Positions 23,158-35,842 of a stretch of 64,000 bases of DNA are shown piece after piece. A model generated the notes under the pieces. It ran no database searches, was not told where the DNA came from, and saw nothing but the letters and a program-made list of their open reading frames with translations. The translations under genes and the position numbers were made by a program. The stretch's first letter is position 1. Each line of letters opens with the position of its first letter. Source of the DNA: Anastrepha obliqua (Eukaryota > Arthropoda > Insecta > Diptera > Tephritidae); assembly GCF_027943255.1 (NCBI RefSeq), contig NC_072895.1:37794001-37858000 (forward strand). Direction: 5' to 3'.

Positions 23158-23447
23158 GTGCATAAATAATGTTTCTTTAGTTTTTAGCTTTAGTACATAT
23201 ATTTCCAAAACCAATCGTATTTCATTATTAAAAAATAATCTGAATGAATTAATTAGGAAAAGTGTTTTTTAGGTTAGGGAAAATTTTGCTAAATTTATAC
23301 AACTCACATTACGCTTCCCTGATAACAAAATAAAATAATTTTATTGGCCAAATTAAGAAACTTTATTTTTCTTATATTATATGTACATAGCATGTATGAA
23401 TATTCTTTCGCCATAGACAAGTTTACATGGTCATTTAAAGCTAGGCA

Positions 23448-26400
23448 TTATAGGTTAGATGAAGAATCTATGGCGGCTTCTGAAACTGTTGCAGAACTTG
23501 TTTTGTCCATGGATCGCATGCGCAACAAAGTATTAATCACATCCAGAATATCGGCATCTTTTAAGCTGATGCTACTCAATATTGTTTGAACAAACTTTAA
23601 GCGCTCCGCGTCTTGTTTGCAATGCTTTAAGATATCCGGAACTTGTAGCAATACATTTGCTCTACAAGTCGTATTAATTTTTGACTTTTCACATACGTAT
23701 TCAATAACTGAGGGTAAATTCAGCCGATCGCATACCACCGATGCAAGATTTTCTCTTATTGCATGATCTAGAAAATCTTTTGAATGGTTTTCGGAAAGCG
23801 CTTCGAGAACGCTACCTTTTATCTTAGAATCGCCACTCATACCTTTCGATATCATTTTCGACATTGTATTATAGCACTTTAATTTTGAATCAGTACCAGA
23901 ATCTAAGTATTTTTCCAAGAGTTCTTCTAGAGAATACTTTTGTATCGCCATTTCAAGTAAATTATTTGAATTTCCTAAGCCAATGTTATTTTCCCCAGCT
24001 ATTTGATTATATCTGTTATGAGCAATTTCTCCAGCAGTTTTCTCACTAGGTCTGTTCTCTTCACCCAAAGGATCCAAGCAACAAACATTGTCATCTTCCA
24101 ACACTTCTGATCGAACGCCAGAATTCGTGGGCTGATCTTGTGCTTTGCTAGATTGGTGAAATCCAAATTTTTCAATCTCAATAATGCTATCCAGTTTACT
24201 TCGCCGCTTCAGTGCATATTTATTTTCTGAAATTTTCTCAGCACTCGATTGAACTTTATCCATCATAAGGCATCTATAACGGTTAAACAATCGAATGGAT
24301 ATTTCAATAAATAGTAGACATTTATTTTATCATAGTGCACTAAACTTACCGCTTAGGTTTACTTTTGTTTTCATCATTGAATTTTATATATTCCTTGGTC
24401 ACTGAAACCGGAGGATCATGAAAACTCACTCTCTTCTTCTTACATGCTGGCGAATCCATAGCTATTTCTTCCAGGCTATCCCTGCGAAGACTTCGTTTCA
24501 AAATACTTGTTGACGGGCTGGCAGAAGGCGACGGTAGTCGTTTAGTGAATGTTAAAATATCTTTGTTGTGCAGCGGGGTTGACGTATGCTCAATCCCTGC
24601 CATGTCCGCATCAGACACAATACGCTCCATACTATCATTTCTAGCCAAAGATAATCTGGGTATCGCAGTTTGCGGTGATTGTGCGTCTATTTTCCTATTA
24701 CGTATCATGTTAATGAGCTGCGCACCTCGTCCGGTGAGGTGTGCTGGTGGCTTCGGTCGTAACTTTGGGCTACTGTTGTTATTTGTTAGTTTGCGATCTG
24801 GTGGTGATAGCTATAAGAGATAAAGATTTCAAATAAGGCAGACGTTCACTATACCACTTAGTTCAATTATACCAAGAGGGAATTCTTTGTTGAAGTCCTT
24901 TTAGGCGACATTTCCTTTGATGTTTCTGGCCCATAAGAGCTTGGCAAGTCCGCACCACCGCCATCAATACAATCCAGGTGCCGATCTTGACGAATATCAT
25001 TGGATTGTCCCCTCGTTACATCATCAAGTGTACATTTGGCCGGTTCGTGAGCTATTGGCGCTAATAAAGAGAAGTAAAGTAATCAATGTATAAACGTACG
25101 ATAGGAGGTAATTAAAATTATTATTTATTTATTTATTTATTTATTTAACAAACGCCAATCGGCAATATACATACAAATAAAAAGAGGGTACAGAAACAGA
25201 ACTTATAGAGGGCTGGTAAGTAATACAATGATAAAGAAAATGGGCCAGACGGTTCTTGAGAAAAATCTATAGGATGATATTTTTGGCATTTCGCAGAAAA
25301 GTATCGTAGGTTCCACCATAGAAGTCGAGAACACCATGAAGTGAGTTGACACTGATGGCTATTCTATTGCACGGGCCGTGATAGACGTAGCTTTTGTAAG
25401 TAGCGACTGTTTTCAGTAGACGACTATTCCTAAGAGTGAGACCAGCCGGGGCAAGCTCGAAGGAGCTGCGTACTTCCGGGGCATCAATAATACCATTTAC
25501 CACTTTATAGAAGAATGCCAGATCAGTTATGCGACGGCGAGCCCGCAGACTGTTGATGTTGTACCGAATGTAGATATCTTCTGTAGCTGAAGCGGTTGAT
25601 GATGAATGTCGGAAGGCTAAGGTCTTGCAGAGCTTACGCTGCACTCTTTCAAGTCTAGTAATGCCTGCTTCAGTGTATGGAGACCAGATTATGGATCCGT
25701 ACTCCAGTATTGGAAGAACTTGAGTTTTGAAAAGACAAATCAGGGAGTAGGGATTCTTGAAGTCCTTGCTATTCCTAGTTATAAAACCGAGTATCTTAAA
25801 AGCTCTCTGAGTTATTCCGTCTATATGCTTGTGGAAAGTTAGTTTTGTGTCAATCGTGACACCGAGGTCTTTGATGTCATCCACCTCCCTTATTTTATCA
25901 CCATTGAGTGTGTACACTGCAGGTAAGGGAGTGCGCGATCTCGAGAAGCACATCACAGCACACTTTTTAAAGTTGAGATCCAGTTTGTTCCTTGCACACC
26001 AGCCAGAGAGATTATCGACGTCCTGTTGTAGTAGATGACTATCCAGCACACTAGTAATTGATCGATAAACTTTAAGATCGTCTGCAAAAAGTAGGTATTC
26101 CGAGTTGAAGTCGTTACCAATATCATTCACGAATATGCTGAAAAGAATCGGACCGAGGTGAGAACCTTGCGGAACACCCGAGTTAGCCACATATTCATCG
26201 GATAGGTGGCCATCCACTTTGACCTGCAGGTGCCTACCAGCTAGATATGACCTAAGCCAGTCTAACGCTTTGCCGCAGACGCCATATTTCCTGAGCTTGT
26301 ATAGCAAGATGTCATGGTCAACTCGATCGAACGCTTTTCTGAAGTCAGTATAGATGCTATGAACACAGGTGTTGGTATTCAGTGAGTTCAATAGATAGTT

Positions 26401-29400
26401 GGTGTAGGCGAAGAGGTTGGTTGACGTTGAACGGCTACTAATAAAACCATGCTGTCTTGTGGTAATGATTGGACCAAAAGCAGCAGAGAGTTTCGGTAGG
26501 ATCAGCTTTTCAAAAAGTTTAGCCAAGGCCGACTGAATGCAGATTGGCCGATAATTCGTGACTGTATTCTTTGGACCTTCTTTATGAATGGGGCTGATGT
26601 ACGAGAGTTTCCAGTCTGTAGGAAAAACACCACACTGCAGAGACGATTGGAAAATGTGTGTCAGCGGTTCACAGAGGCCATTGGCGCAGTTCTTAAGAAA
26701 GGCATTCGGTAGGCCATCAGGTCCCGCACCTTTACTAGGATCTACCGAGTTCAGTTGCTTGAAGACATTGTCAAAGGTAACCTCAAAGTCATTTATTATG
26801 GGCCTGTAAAGTCTTAGTGAGTTGGTCGTACAGGCCAAATACCACCATAACCCAACCTAAACTTTACTTAAGTTTTGTGAATGCAAAAATTAGTATTTTT
26901 ATTCTCATACGAATCACTTTTATATCTATAGAAGACTTTTTTCAATCATTGTTTAAATTTTTTCTAGATACTTAAGAATGATGCGTTAGCATGGATCCGT
27001 AATGGTACTTTTTGTGATCTAATACTTGCATTGATTTTTTACGTTTTAGTAGGAGCAGTCCATTTTTTTGGGCGAAATATACTTAAGAACGATTCGGTCT
27101 TCGTCAAAAATTTTATGAATGGTTTTTTTTTATATTGTAACTGGTAAAAAAAAGTAAAAAATTAAAAGGCAAAATAGCACCCTAGCTCTTCGAAAAGCAA
27201 TCGTAGAGTTGAAAAAGACAGGATTGCACCACAGTGATTTTTCAACAAAATTAAACGTTTCAAAAACGATGGTTTTTAATGCTAAAGTAGTTTTCTGAGT
27301 ATAAAACTGCAGAAAACGTTTCCAGAAAAAAAAGCACGAAATACTACTAGCCAAATTCATAGGATGATCATTAGAATGTTAAAACAGGATCCCAGGAAGA
27401 GTGTTGCTGACATCCATCGAGAAATGTTTGTTCACCTGGAAAAGCCAATAATGAAAAGAACACCTGCGTTTCGATTGGCAGAAGCTGGGCTTCACGGTCG
27501 ATTAGCATTGGTAACAGCATCGCAACGACCTACCCGAATTGAGTTTGCTCGAGAGCACATATCCTGGACTCAAAATCAGTGGCGTTATATTCTATGCAGC
27601 GATGACACGAAAGCAAATAGAGTTGGTCCACATGGATGGAACCACGTTCGTCTCACCAATCATAAAGCACAGGGAGGCTCAATAATGGTATGAGGCTGCT
27701 TTTCGTGGAACGGTGTCGAGCCAATTCATCGTATTGAAGGTAATATAGATGCAGTCCATTACGTTCAGATACTTCAAAAAGTAATGCTACCTTATGCGGA
27801 AGAGAATTTACCGGTGATGTGGAAATTTCAACAAGGCAATGATCCGATCGTGTGGCAAAACAATTTTTCGAAGACAATTTGAACGATCACCCGACGCTGT
27901 GGCTAAATGACCCAAAATTACGAGTAATGATTGGAAACGGTCTGAAAGTACGCCTAAAAGGTTGAAGCCAGTTATCAAAAACAAAAAACTGGTCAATGAT
28001 GTATTAAAAATAAATAAATTTGTGAAGATACACAAAATAACTGAAAGAATATTATTATAGTTTTTGTTAGTATATTTGGCACTACTTTCTAATGCGTTGG
28101 CGGTGAACTAAATATGCATCCACACATACATACGCGCATACATACATAGGTATACATGGTTCAAATACTTACATAATTCACGACTTAATGCCTGCGCGCT
28201 TTTTGGATCCGTTATATTTGCTTTTAAGAGTTCATCATCACATTCGTTAGTCTGGAAAAAATTTTGTTTGTTAAAAATGTATTATTGCGTTTGCGTGTCA
28301 GAACTAATATTTTTTGCGTTTTCTGCTATGAGTAAAAAATATTTTTTCCCTTCCTGTGATGTATTAATATTGCAATTTTATGTCTGTGATAATAACATCC
28401 ATTAATTAGATTATCGCAGCTATATCGTTTTAAGAAACTATTTTTGGTACTTTTCTGTGGGATATTTGGATTCTTATAGTAATATTCAATGTATTTTACG
28501 ATAAGATATTTTATGTCGAGCAAGCCTCTTACACTCAAAATGTGTCCCGTTTGAGTAAAGGAAATCAATCTTTGCCTCCGCATCTCAGAATTCAACAAAA
28601 ATGTATATGGAGTGTTTTGCGCTTCGAAATATTACTTTTTGATTTTATCGTTTTGTATTTGTATGGCGGCCGCCGTAGCCGAATGGGTTGGTGCGTGATT
28701 ACCATTCGGAATTCACAGAGAGGTCGTTGGTTCGAATCTCGGTGAAAGCAAAATTAATAAAAACATTTTTCTAATAGCGGTCGCCCCTCGGCAGGCAATG
28801 GCAAACCTCCGAGTGTATTCCTGCCATGAAAAAGCTCCTCAGTCGGCTTGAAACTGTAGGTCCCTCCATTTGTGGAACAACATCAAAACGCACACCACAA
28901 ATAGGAGGAGGAGCTCGGCCAAACACCTAACAGAAGTGTACGCCCCAATTATTTATTTATTTTTTTTTTTTTTGGTATGTCACCAAAGCGACCATATCCG
29001 AGCCAGAACAGGCTTTATCCGAAAACAACCCCACGCCGCCTATCGGAATCATTATTGTTTTATAACCATACTGCCATCGAAATATGATGAAATAGGAAGG
29101 GAGTAACGCATGGAAAAGTTAATTTAAAATAGATTACAAAAGCGACCTAATAAAAACACAACCTCTACACGAAGTGTAACACAACAAATTCATGCGGCAT
29201 TAGGTCAGCAGTGCATCGCAAAAATATATAGTCTATAAATATTTATTTAAACTATGTTTTTTAAAATATAGATTTAAATAGTTACAAAATAACCACTTAC
29301 CTGTTTTGAACATTCTGATGGGTTCTTTTCGGGAATTTTTATGTCTTTTAATTTGTCCGTTGTACCGTTAGGCAAGTCTTGCACATTTTCTTTGTTAATA

Positions 29401-31855
29401 GTCGACGACAACAAAAGACTTACTTCCATATTCCGTTGACTTGCAGAATTATCCAACTTAGCCTTTGGTATACTGAATGAAGTGCTGCTTTGGAAAGCTT
29501 CCATTTTATTCGTATTAGTTTCTTTTTGACGCATATTCGAACCCTCTATAACTATTTCATTTTGATCTTCCTTCGCAATAACTATTTTTTTCGGCGTCCA
29601 AGGTTTTATTAGCGAATCCTGCGACTGACTCATGTCGTTATATAGAGCAGGAATATTAGTTTTCTCGGCTAAACGCTCCTTTTGCCTATCGGTTAATTTT
29701 TCAGGCTTAAGACTCCACACTGAGGGTATTATAACATACACATCATCTTTGAACAATTCCGCCACCTGACTTATATAATTTTTGTCCATTGAAGCACGTG
29801 CTATGTTTAAAATAGAATTTTTCCACTCCCCGAAAAATTTAGGATCCATGCTTTCTTTTGTTGAATTACGTATGGCATGTTTAAGGGTGGATTTAATTAT
29901 CTCCATCAAAGAGCTACGCTCTGAGGATTTTAAACTATGCAGCACACATCTTAATATTGTGAGTAATTTTTCCTTTTCTTTCTGCTGCACATTTTTTTGT
30001 ATTACTTCGCTTAGAATTGAAAATAATTGCTCGTACTGTTTTAAGAAGCTACTACAATCGTGTTTTATTACCTCCTCAGCGTAGGCGTTAAAAAGATTAA
30101 TAAAAATTCCCCACTCGTAACCAGACTTTGAAATTGCATTTAAAACTTCGCCGACTTCTGTCAAATGTTTAGATCTGTGCATGGTATTATCAGTAAGTTG
30201 CAGCAAGTTATGCCAGAGTGAATAGAAATGCTCATCAAAAATAGAACTGTTACGACGTCCAGTAAATTCCATAATCATACGCAATGGCCACAAGCTCCAA
30301 GATATTAAAATATGAGCAAACTCCTCAGCAGATCGACCGAATGTATTACTCCTTATATGATGTACCATTTCAGATGAGATGTAGCGCCATATTAAAAATT
30401 TTACTTCAAAATGTACAAAACCTTCATCATTTGGCATGCTTAAAAGATAATCAGCTATGACTTCCACAGCACGATAGCAATGTCCTTTATCCAAAAAAGC
30501 ATCCAAATTGAAAATTAGAGTAATGCAACGCTCAATAATACCAAGGTCTACAGCTTCAAACCCTGATGCCAAAAATTTTATTAGACATTGCAATACTTTA
30601 GCATAATTATCCAAATCTATTAATGATCGTGAAAAACGAAGACCTTCAGTTGCAATCACATTGGGGACTATTGTCAGCGGCCGGCAACTCTTTATGGCTA
30701 TTTGCGTTAAGCCAGAACAAAAATACTCATATAACGGGGCCACATCACTCCTAATCATTAACTGAGTTCCACTTTTTATGAGCACATTTAAAAGCCGATG
30801 TTCAAGATCACTCTGCTTTTCACTTTCGACTAGCGAGCTAGTCGCCTCCAACACCGAGAATAATATTGGCTTCCAATGCTTCTCTACAATATTAAAACTT
30901 ATTATTGGTGAGCGTTGACACGTTTCCAACTCATATTCGCGTAGCAATCGTTGTAAAAACTCGTCCTGCTCTGTGGTTACAATTGAAGCTAAACAAGTTA
31001 GTGCCATTTCCCTGACGGATACGTACTGCTGAGCCACGCCAGGTGTACTTTTCGATTCTGATCCAAAGCAAAATATAAGAAATGCCTCAACGACATTTTC
31101 AAAATGATCTTCTATGTGTGGACCCAAGCATGTTATCAAATACCACCATATACGTAACTTTACGGCTGCCACATATGGGGTTTTTGACTGCGACGATTTA
31201 AGGGGAATGCAAACCAGCTTTAGCCTTTTGGAGGAAGACAACTGATTATGATTAGCAAATATTTGAATTAGAAGATGCCAGCATGTAAAAGCTTCTGCAC
31301 GCACATTATTATCCGGGCTACGAAATCCAAGCTCAACAATCGACAGAAACAAGTTTATTGTGCTGGCGCTTTTCAAAATTTCACGATCCAGCAATCGAAT
31401 AAGTATACACCAAACTCGATGCCAGTATTGGCTGCGGTCGTCTCTCAAGCGATGTAAACGAGAAGCATATTCTTTCACAATTATGTTCTTAACACTATTC
31501 CACTCACTACAGCCTTGAATGTGCCCAATATCTAGTGTCGATAAACCTTGTTCCAAAGCTGATACAGCACATCCCTGTATAGACGGATCTTCGTCGAAAG
31601 CTAATGGTAGTACATCTTCTATCCAAAATCGAACCAAATCGTCAGCAGGCATTATCTTAGCAACCACTGCAGCTGGAGTACTCTTACTAGTGTTGGACAA
31701 AAGATCCAACATCTGCAAACATATAATTCGGTAATTAAATTCTCTCAAGTCATTTGCCTACTTACATTACAAAACAAATGCCTTTGTTTATTCTTTAGTA
31801 TTTCTTTAGAGGAACAATAAACCTCATAAAATCCACGTCCTAAGTTAGAATCCAT
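23448..31855 (-). CDS. Rif1: Rif1 (Rap1-interacting factor 1), six coding exons, 1351 residues
   Basis: Rif1 recruits protein phosphatase 1 to chromatin, restrains origin firing and, in flies, promotes late replication and under-replication of heterochromatin. Exons on the minus strand are 31855-31766, 31712-29301, 28251-28173, 25060-24873, 24810-24350 and 24273-23448. Phases 0, 0, 1, 0 and 2 all join in frame. Exon 2 (residues 31-834) is a long alpha-helical HEAT-like region whose start (MLDLLSNTSKSTPAAVVAKI) is typical of the Rif1 N-terminal domain. Exons 3 and 4 code for acidic, low-complexity linker. Exon 5 carries the PP1 docking pair SILK (residues 1025-1028) and RVSF (1050-1053), preceded by basic residues. 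Exon 6 ends in a conserved helical C-terminal region (SLEELLEKYL, SLKDADILDVINTLLRM). A polyadenylation signal candidate on the minus strand is at 23367-23362. The ATG at 31855 has no acceptor before it, so it is probably the true start, though an upstream exon cannot be excluded. Confidence 0.92.
25118..26838 (-). mobile_element. Jockey-type LINE with open reverse-transcriptase frame, in a Rif1 intron
   Basis: A 523-codon open frame (26838-25267) covers a full RT domain. Visible are GAGPDGLPNAFLK, then SYISPIHKEGPKNTVTNYRP, motif A in YTDFRKAFDRVDHDIL, GVPQGSHLGPILFSIFVNDI and the catalytic LLFADDLKVY, followed by the thumb and a short C-terminal tail. Downstream on the minus strand is a ~150-base 3' UTR and an (AAAT)n tail (the TTTA run at 25122-25146). 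The endonuclease domain and ORF1 are absent, so the copy is 5' truncated. The lack of any stop in 523 codons suggests a recent insertion. It is in the same orientation as Rif1, in the intron between exons 3 and 4. Confidence 0.9.
27160..27980 (+). pseudogene. Tc1-like transposase pseudogene in a Rif1 intron
   Basis: Broken plus-strand frames contain RKAIVELKKTGLHHSDFSTK-type residues (HTH), then in 27364-27693 MLKQDPRKSVADIHREMF and REHISWTQNQWRYILCSDDT, and after the stop GCFSWNGVEPIHRIEGNIDA, VHYVQILQKVMLPYAEENLP and FQQGNDPIVW. This is a Tc1 transposase with at least two frameshifts and in-frame stops. It is antisense to Rif1. Confidence 0.82.
28666..28950 (+). mobile_element. tRNA-derived SINE, longest copy, in a Rif1 intron
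   Basis: The head is GCGGCCGCCGTAGCCGAATG with the A box, and the B box is GGTTCGAATCTC near 28729. The body has CCCCTCGGCAGGCAATGGC and a segment absent from the 18241 copy (CAGTCGGCTTGAAACTGTAG, CATTTGTGGAACAACATC). The 3' end is GGAGGAGGAGCTCGGCCAAA, followed by ATTTATTTATTTTTTTT. It is the best copy for a consensus. Confidence 0.85.
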
Positions 31856-33534
31856 TTTCAAAGAATATATTATTGGGAGTATAGCTTTTTATATGTAAGC
31901 TAAATTTAAGCGCGCCAAACATATAGAAGGTATGTTCAATAGTTTGACACATGCAAGTGGTGCCAAGAGCAGAAAAACCAGAGCTGCCAAGTTTTGTGCG
32001 TGTTTACTCAGAAGGCGGAAGAGGGCTTTAAAAAAATATTTATGTGGGGAATTTATTTAAGACCGGATCTTCAAAATTTATGATTGGTTTCTAAATGAGC
32101 TTCAGCGACTCCCAAGTTAAATTTTCAAATACAGTTACATCTAAAACTAGAGCCATACTGACAAACCGATGGAGTTTAAAAGGCCACAATTAAGTTAGAT
32201 CAACTATCAAAACCTTTCCACCCCCCCAAAAAAAATTCTTAGTCCGAATGTTATTAACATATAATGTAGTTTTTTTTTTATTGTAGCTATACGATTTAGA
32301 ATGACATTCACATATGCACAATCATATTATTTTTCTGAGAATTTTATAAATACATTTTGGGTTAAATATTTTAAATTACTTACATTGCTTTAAATTTAAA
32401 ATAACAGTGTTTGTAGATGCCATCTGGTTGTAACGATGTGGAAATAAGTAAACAAGAGAAGTGCCTACGTAAAACTAAAACATTAAATTTTCTAAAAACA
32501 ACCTCGTTTTGCCAAATGAGCTAAGATAAAAAAACATCTTATATACATACTCGAAGGTGGGAGTGCCAACGGGATGAAGATTTTTTAAATAGGTCCAAAA
32601 TTTCAGAACCATAAATTCTTATTTTTTTAACTTTTTTCGCACGGTTTTGTTTATGGCTTCTGTTTTTATTTTTCCAACATATTTAGCAGTAGTCCGGGAA
32701 ATCATGAAAAAATGTGCCGGGTTCTCTTCACAAACTTTCTGCTAGAAAAGGCCATAATTTAATCAGTGAAACCTTTTGCAATAACTTCGCTTTTTGGTGG
32801 CAATTCAAAAAACTGGACGAAGATGACTTTCAGAAGTATATTTCATCAACACATACAAATCAGTCCCCATTGAAATAGAATAAATAATTAATATAGAAAT
32901 CATCTAAAAAGTTAGTTTCGAAACGGATTTTCCATACTCGTTTCACCAAGCACAATTTTTTCTTAAATTCGAGACAATTTTGCATAAAACCTCTAATATA
33001 GCAGGTGCTGAATATTCCTCCCCCAGAGCAAAGAACTTGCATCAATCGTGTTGTAAACAAGAGCTGTGGTTATTCTTTGTTTGCAGTTAAATCCCAATAA
33101 TATAAATCACTACTAGCCACGCAGCAAGAAAGGCTCGTATATAAAAAGTACTAAGGGTCAAAATATGCAGTTATAATTTGGAATATATCAGCTTGTCCTA
33201 TATATATTTTAATCAACAGTTTAATAAAAATAAATTATAGAAATAAGTATTTTTCCACAATTCCGCTAAAAATTATTCTCTCTTCTTCTATTCGTTCAAA
33301 GATTGAATGTCTCTCTAAGTCCCTAATATAATAAAATTAATTTACTAGAGCAGATGAGTTTTCTCTCCATGGTCCCACACATTATTTCTATCATCCAACA
33401 ATATATCCCAATTAAGCTTAACTCCTCAAATTGGAATGCACTATTAAGACACATTGTTAAGTTTAAAAAACAAAAGCAAGCCTTCTATTAATAAAAATAT
33501 TTAATCTACACTTCTTCAGCATAATTTATAATTT
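31856..33534. other. Intergenic region between Rif1 (5' side) and RpL19 (3' side)
   Basis: The first ~130 bases upstream of the Rif1 ATG should hold its promoter and 5' UTR, but no TATA box or clear initiator stands out. The remainder is AT-rich and no exon or transposon was recognised. The 66-codon frame at 32860-33060 has no family motif. Confidence 0.4.
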
Positions 33535-34319
33535 TTATTTTTTTGGGCCTGTTGTCGCCGCTTGTGCAGCTACTTCATCTTCCTTAGCATGTAGTTTGGA
33601 GAGTTCCTGCTTTTTGGCAGCAATTCTCTCTTCACGGCGTTTTCTAGCTTCGCGAACTTTGTGCCTTCTGGCCTCCGCTTGGTCAGCAAGCATTTTACTG
33701 CGTTGTTTCTCCGCCTTCTTCTTGTGAATGTATTCCATCAACACACGCTTGTTTTTGAAAACATTACCCTTGCACTTCATGTACAAGTCGTGGTACAAGT
33801 GACGATCAATCTTCTTGTTGTCTCTATACTTCTTAAGTAAACGCCTCAAGACACGTTGACGTTGCATCCACAAGAACTTTGTAGGCATACGAGCATTTGC
33901 AGTACCCTTGCGCTTACCAAATCCGCAATGACGTCCTTTGCGACGAGCCTCTGTGTTCTTGCGTACCCGATAACGGGAGTGCACGACGACAGGTTTCTTG
34001 ATAATTAGACCATCTTTGATCAACTTGCGGATGTTTTGACCTAAAATTATATTCGAAAATAATAAATCATATTCCTCACAATGATAGTCAGTTACTTACG
34101 AGAATTCGTGTTGGCGATTTCGTTAATTTCATTAGGATCCAACCAAACCTTTTTCTTACCGCATCGCATAACAGAGGCGGCAAGCCTTTTTTGCAACTTA
34201 AGGGAACTGAAAATAATGCATTGCTATAATTCACACAGGCAATTCAGAAAATGGTACATAAAAATAACACAGAACACAATAAACTACAATATATGAATAT
34301 TTTTCGAGCCATACCTCAT
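33535..34319 (-). CDS. RpL19: Ribosomal protein L19 (eL19), three coding exons, 205 residues
   Basis: eL19 is a large-subunit ribosomal protein that bridges to the small subunit through its long C-terminal helix. Exons on the minus strand are 34319-34315 (only 5 coding bases, ATGAG), 34206-34100 and 34040-33535. Phases 2 and 1 restore codons for Ser2 and Arg38. Exon 2 encodes [20 protein letters not shown] and [15 protein letters not shown]. Exon 3 gives [38 protein letters not shown] and [20 protein letters not shown], then the charged helix ending TTGPKK. Length and sequence match the insect protein closely. A pyrimidine tract upstream fits a 5'TOP mRNA. Confidence 0.98.
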
Positions 34320-34342
34320 GTCGACTTGCTCTCGATGAATTT

Positions 34343-34359
34343 CGTAAAGGAAAGAAAGA
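34343..34359 (-). promoter_or_regulatory. Candidate 5'TOP tract of RpL19
   Basis: On the minus strand the sequence GTCTTTCTTTCCTTTACG lies about 25-40 bases upstream of the RpL19 ATG. Ribosomal protein mRNAs in animals usually start at a C within such a pyrimidine run, which gives growth-dependent translation. The exact cap site is not shown by the sequence. Confidence 0.55.
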
Positions 34360-34609
34360 CAGCGAAACGGAAACGATAACCATGCTTGTTGGGGACCATG
34401 CAAACACACTTTACATTAGTTTCACTTATTTGCACAACACTGACAAAATTTCCGTGTTCATACAGGGCAACTTTTGTAGCGTCAGTTTGAGACATGCGAA
34501 GTGCAGACAAGGGGAAGAAGAAGAAATGTCAAAATATGCTTAAACTTTATACTTTAATAGTTTTGTTCATGCATTTGTTGTCACAATTTAACAATTTAAC
34601 ACAATTTAA

Positions 34610-34810
34610 ATAGGAAACTTGGTGGAACTAACCATCTGAATAAGTGGAAAATTCAAGGGTTGGTGAAAAAATTTCAAGAACATACATATCTGTTGAGGAT
34701 AGAAAAAGGTCTGGCAGACCAAAAACTGGACGTTCTGTTGATAATATTGCTGCTACAGCCGTAGTTTTGCTGAAAAACCTTGAACATCAATATGTCGACG
34801 TTCTCAACTA
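34610..34810 (+). pseudogene. Mariner-like transposase N-terminal fragment
   Basis: Across two frames the plus strand gives NKWKIQGLVKKFQE and SVEDRKRSGRPKTGRSVDNI followed by AATAVVLLKNLEHQYVDVLN. The 'RSGRP' linker between two HTH subdomains is a hallmark of mariner/DUF4817-type transposases. Only this part survives. It lies in the shared upstream region of RpL19 and the MAIP1-like gene. Confidence 0.7.
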
Positions 34811-35842
34811 ATAGATATTCATGGTGTACATAAAATATAATTCATATAATTCTTAACCCCCCATAATTGTTCACATATAAGTGCTAAGAGTCGTATTCTG
34901 AATAAAAATAATAACACCTTAAAGAAAGAATCTAAATTTGTACGTGTTTAATTTCAATACAACATCTAAGCCTGTCTTTTAAAGACTTTTTAGTTGCCCA
35001 AAAATTTTAAGGAAATGTATTCGGCATAGACAAAGGTTATAATAGTTGATCTGACTTATTCTGGGTATTCTAAATACATTGACATTGAAAATTAGTTAAG
35101 TCAAAGCGGAAAGTGTGTAAAGGTTGATTTTGTTAGTGTGTATTGAACTGTTCCAGTTTATTTCCATAATTAGCACATATTGTTTTCAACGTAATACATG
35201 ATTCATTTTTCAATATGAAAATAACCATTTATCATTATTCTCGCATGTATCCGTTTTGTAATGAAGAAATTATACTCATAAAAATTGAACAAGACACCAA
35301 AATAACCAAACAATTCTGTTATTAATGTGATTAAGATTTATTATAAAAATTTAAAGTATTAAAACAATAAGAATCAAATTGTTATCAAAACAACTCAGAT
35401 TTTTTCTACAAATACAATAGAAATACATTATTAAAATATTCAATCTTGTTATGTTGTTCCCCCACTACGTTCGACTACTAATTGCTAAATAAAAATTACA
35501 AACTATTGGCAACATAACGTGTTTGCCTCATTAAATTTCAATGCTTAATAACTTTATTTTAAGTTTACACTTTATGACTTGAGGCAGATAAAAAGAAAAA
35601 TTTCATACATTGCAATTTTTCTTATGTGCCTAGAACAAAGACATACTGCCTTGGTTTGGTTTGCGCAAACTCGTAATTAGCGTCAAGTTATCTGTAGTGT
35701 GCACAAAATGAAATCCTAAATTTTATGAAAAAGGGCTTTGGAACCGCCGCCGAAGAAAATAGAGTCCGGCGTAAATTTGGCAGTGTTTATGAAATATACA
35801 TAAGACATATTGATAAGTGTAAAGAGTTTATTTAAGTCAATT
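34811..35842. other. Upstream region of the MAIP1-like gene, no other feature
   Basis: AT-rich. A less AT-rich block at about 35740-35800 (GGAACCGCCGCCGAAGAAAA) may be part of the 5' UTR or promoter. No TATA box was convincing. Confidence 0.35.

Noticed and set aside
34316..34510. 64-codon minus frame upstream of and overlapping the RpL19 start
   Set aside because: It runs over the RpL19 5' UTR and splice donor and has no recognisable motif; probably a chance frame.
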